This document shows, piece by piece, positions 62,826-64,000 of a stretch of 64,000 bases of DNA. The first letter of the stretch is position 1; every line of letters starts with the position of its first letter. The notes beneath the pieces were generated by a model that had not been told where the DNA came from, did not search any database, and saw only the letters and a list, made by a program, of their open reading frames with translations. A program made the translations under genes and the position numbers. This stretch comes from Paracidovorax anthurii (GTDB lineage: Bacteria > Pseudomonadota > Gammaproteobacteria > Burkholderiales > Burkholderiaceae_C). The DNA lies in assembly GCF_003269065.1 (NCBI RefSeq), contig NZ_QLTA01000002.1, positions 1 to 64,000 of the forward strand, given 5' to 3'.

Positions 62826-63527
62826 TCAGATGGCGCGGCGCACCATCAGTTCCTTGATCTTGCCGATGGCTTTCGTGGGGTTGAGTCCCTTGGGACACAC
62901 ATCCACGCAGTTCATGATGGTGTGGCAGCGGAAGAGGCGGTAGGGGTCTTCGAGGTTGTCCAGGCGCGCGCCCGTGGCCTCGTCGCGGCTGTCGGCGATG
63001 AAGCGGTAGGCCTGCAGCAGGCCGGCGGGGCCCACGAACTTGTCGGGGTTCCACCAGAAGCTCGGGCAGCTCGTGGAGCAGCTCGCGCACAGGATGCACT
63101 CGTAGAGGCCGTTGAGCTCGTCGCGCTCCTCGGGGGACTGCAGGCGCTCCTTCTCGGGCGTGATGCCTTCCGTGATGAGGTAGGGCTTGATCGAGTGGTA
63201 CTGCTTGAAGAACTGCGTCATGTCCACGATCAGGTCGCGGATCACCGGCAGGCCCGGCAGGGGCTTGAGCACGATCGTGCCCTTGAGCGTGTTCATGTTG
63301 GTGAGGCACGCCAGGCCGTTCTTGCCGTTGATGTTCATCGCGTCGGAGCCGCACACCCCTTCGCGGCAGGAGCGGCGGAACGAGATGGTGGGGTCCTGTG
63401 CCTTGAGCTTGACCAGGGCGTCCAGCAGCATGCGCTCATGGCCGTCGAGTTCGATCTCGACGGTCTGCATGTAGGGCTTGGCGTCCTTGTCCGGGTCGTA
63501 GCGGTAGATTTGAAAGGTGCGCTTCAT
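62826..63527 (-). CDS. sdhB: Succinate dehydrogenase iron-sulfur subunit
   Basis: 233 aa. The 2Fe-2S ligands are in [20 protein letters not shown], with the fourth Cys in ACLT. The 4Fe-4S and 3Fe-4S ligands are in [12 protein letters not shown] and [12 protein letters not shown]. It passes electrons from SdhA to the quinone site in the membrane subunits. Confidence 0.97.
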   Translation of the reverse strand: MKRTFQIYRYDPDKDAKPYMQTVEIELDGHERMLLDALVKLKAQDPTISFRRSCREGVCGSDAMNINGKNGLACLTNMNTLKGTIVLKPLPGLPVIRDLIVDMTQFFKQYHSIKPYLITEGITPEKERLQSPEERDELNGLYECILCASCSTSCPSFWWNPDKFVGPAGLLQAYRFIADSRDEATGARLDNLEDPYRLFRCHTIMNCVDVCPKGLNPTKAIGKIKELMVRRAI

Positions 63528-63564
63528 GGGTGTCTTCTCTCGTGAGGCTGCGTGAACGATGGGA

Positions 63565-64000
63565 TCAGAACGTGCGGACCTTGGGGGGCACGCTGTCCAC
63601 CGTCAGGGGCTTGAGGTTCACGGGCTTGTAGGTGAGGCCGTTGGTGGCGCTGTGCCACAGCGTGTGCTTCATCCATTCCTTGTCGTTGCGGCCCAGCGGG
63701 AATTCGGGGTGGTCGGCCGGGTGCTCGTAGTCGTACACCGTGTGGGCGCCGCGGCATTCCTTGCGCGCGGCGGCCGAGGTCATCGTGGCCTGGGCAACCT
63801 CGATGAGGTTGTCCACTTCCAGCGCTTCCATGCGGGCGGTGTTCCACACCTTGGACTTGTCCTTGAGGGTGATGGAGCCCACGCGCTCGCGGATGGCGTT
63901 GATCTTCACCACGCCCTCGTCCATGCCTTCCTGCGTGCGGAACACGCCGGCATGCTGCTGCATCGAGGCGCGGATGTCGCCCGCGATCTCCTGGGCATAG
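63565..64000 (-). CDS. sdhA: Succinate dehydrogenase flavoprotein subunit (3' part only)
   Basis: The C-terminal ~144 residues; the 5' end lies outside the window and the frame is open to base 64000. The C-terminal helical domain is clear: [48 protein letters not shown] (the RGAH active-site region) and the tail [16 protein letters not shown]. It lies 37 bases upstream of sdhB. Confidence 0.96.
   Translation of the reverse strand, partial: YAQEIAGDIRASMQQHAGVFRTQEGMDEGVVKINAIRERVGSITLKDKSKVWNTARMEALEVDNLIEVAQATMTSAAARKECRGAHTVYDYEHPADHPEFPLGRNDKEWMKHTLWHSATNGLTYKPVNLKPLTVDSVPPKVRTF

Noticed and set aside
1-64000. CRISPR arrays and rRNA genes
   Set aside because: No regularly spaced short repeats and no rRNA-like stretches were seen anywhere in the window.

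Overview
The window looks like the chromosome of a high-GC betaproteobacterium of the Comamonadaceae, probably Acidovorax/Paracidovorax. This is inferred from the gltA-sdhE-sdhB-sdhA block, gene content and codon use; no database was searched. Host DNA (1-16774 and 55282-64000) surrounds one complete transposable, Mu-related prophage of 38,507 bp.

Left host part. Positions 1-11939 are the end of a peptide siderophore locus: the terminal module of a nonribosomal peptide synthetase (end of an epimerization domain, then C-A-T-TE), a TonB-dependent siderophore receptor, an FhuF-type ferric reductase, a PvdE-type peptide exporter and a diaminobutyrate aminotransferase. Two Fur-box-like sequences lie in the gap between receptor and reductase. 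Positions 12063-15957 carry a chemoreceptor, an MFS transporter and a DUF1445 putative hydro-lyase, all on the minus strand. The LysR regulator gene that belongs upstream of the hydro-lyase is cut in two by the prophage.

Prophage (16775-55281). The ends are TGAA...TTCA, flanked by a 6-bp duplication CGATGG. Removing the phage and one copy rebuilds a 909-nt LysR gene exactly in frame. The control region is central (about 44984-45082). To its left run ner, two small regulators, transposase A, the MuB-like ATPase, about a dozen small early genes, rdgC, gemA and one Mor/C activator. These are followed on the same strand by protease/scaffold, capsid, head-tail connector, tail tube, tape measure and tail tip genes down to the left end. 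To its right run the repressor, two co-transcribed genes (one secreted), a few small genes, then SAR endolysin, Rz/Rz1, terminase, portal, gpF and gpG up to the right end. The late genes are therefore split into two outward-facing arms. Each arm starts with an almost identical 19-bp dyad, ACTAAAACG(G/C)TTTATTTAG, followed by a GC hairpin, which suggests one activator switches on both. Absence of a contractile sheath and the long tape measure point to a siphovirus of the B3/D3112 kind.

Right host part. After the 5' half of the LysR gene come a phosphoethanolamine transferase (EptA family), the glutathione-dependent formaldehyde pair (fghA, frmA), a GlxA-type AraC regulator, and gltA, sdhE, sdhB and the 3' part of sdhA.

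The most unusual signals are the split late region with its twin late operators, a 74-nt multi-stem element filling the spacer between gpF and gpG, and a lysogeny operon whose repressor and second protein share a beta-strand motif and whose third product is secreted.
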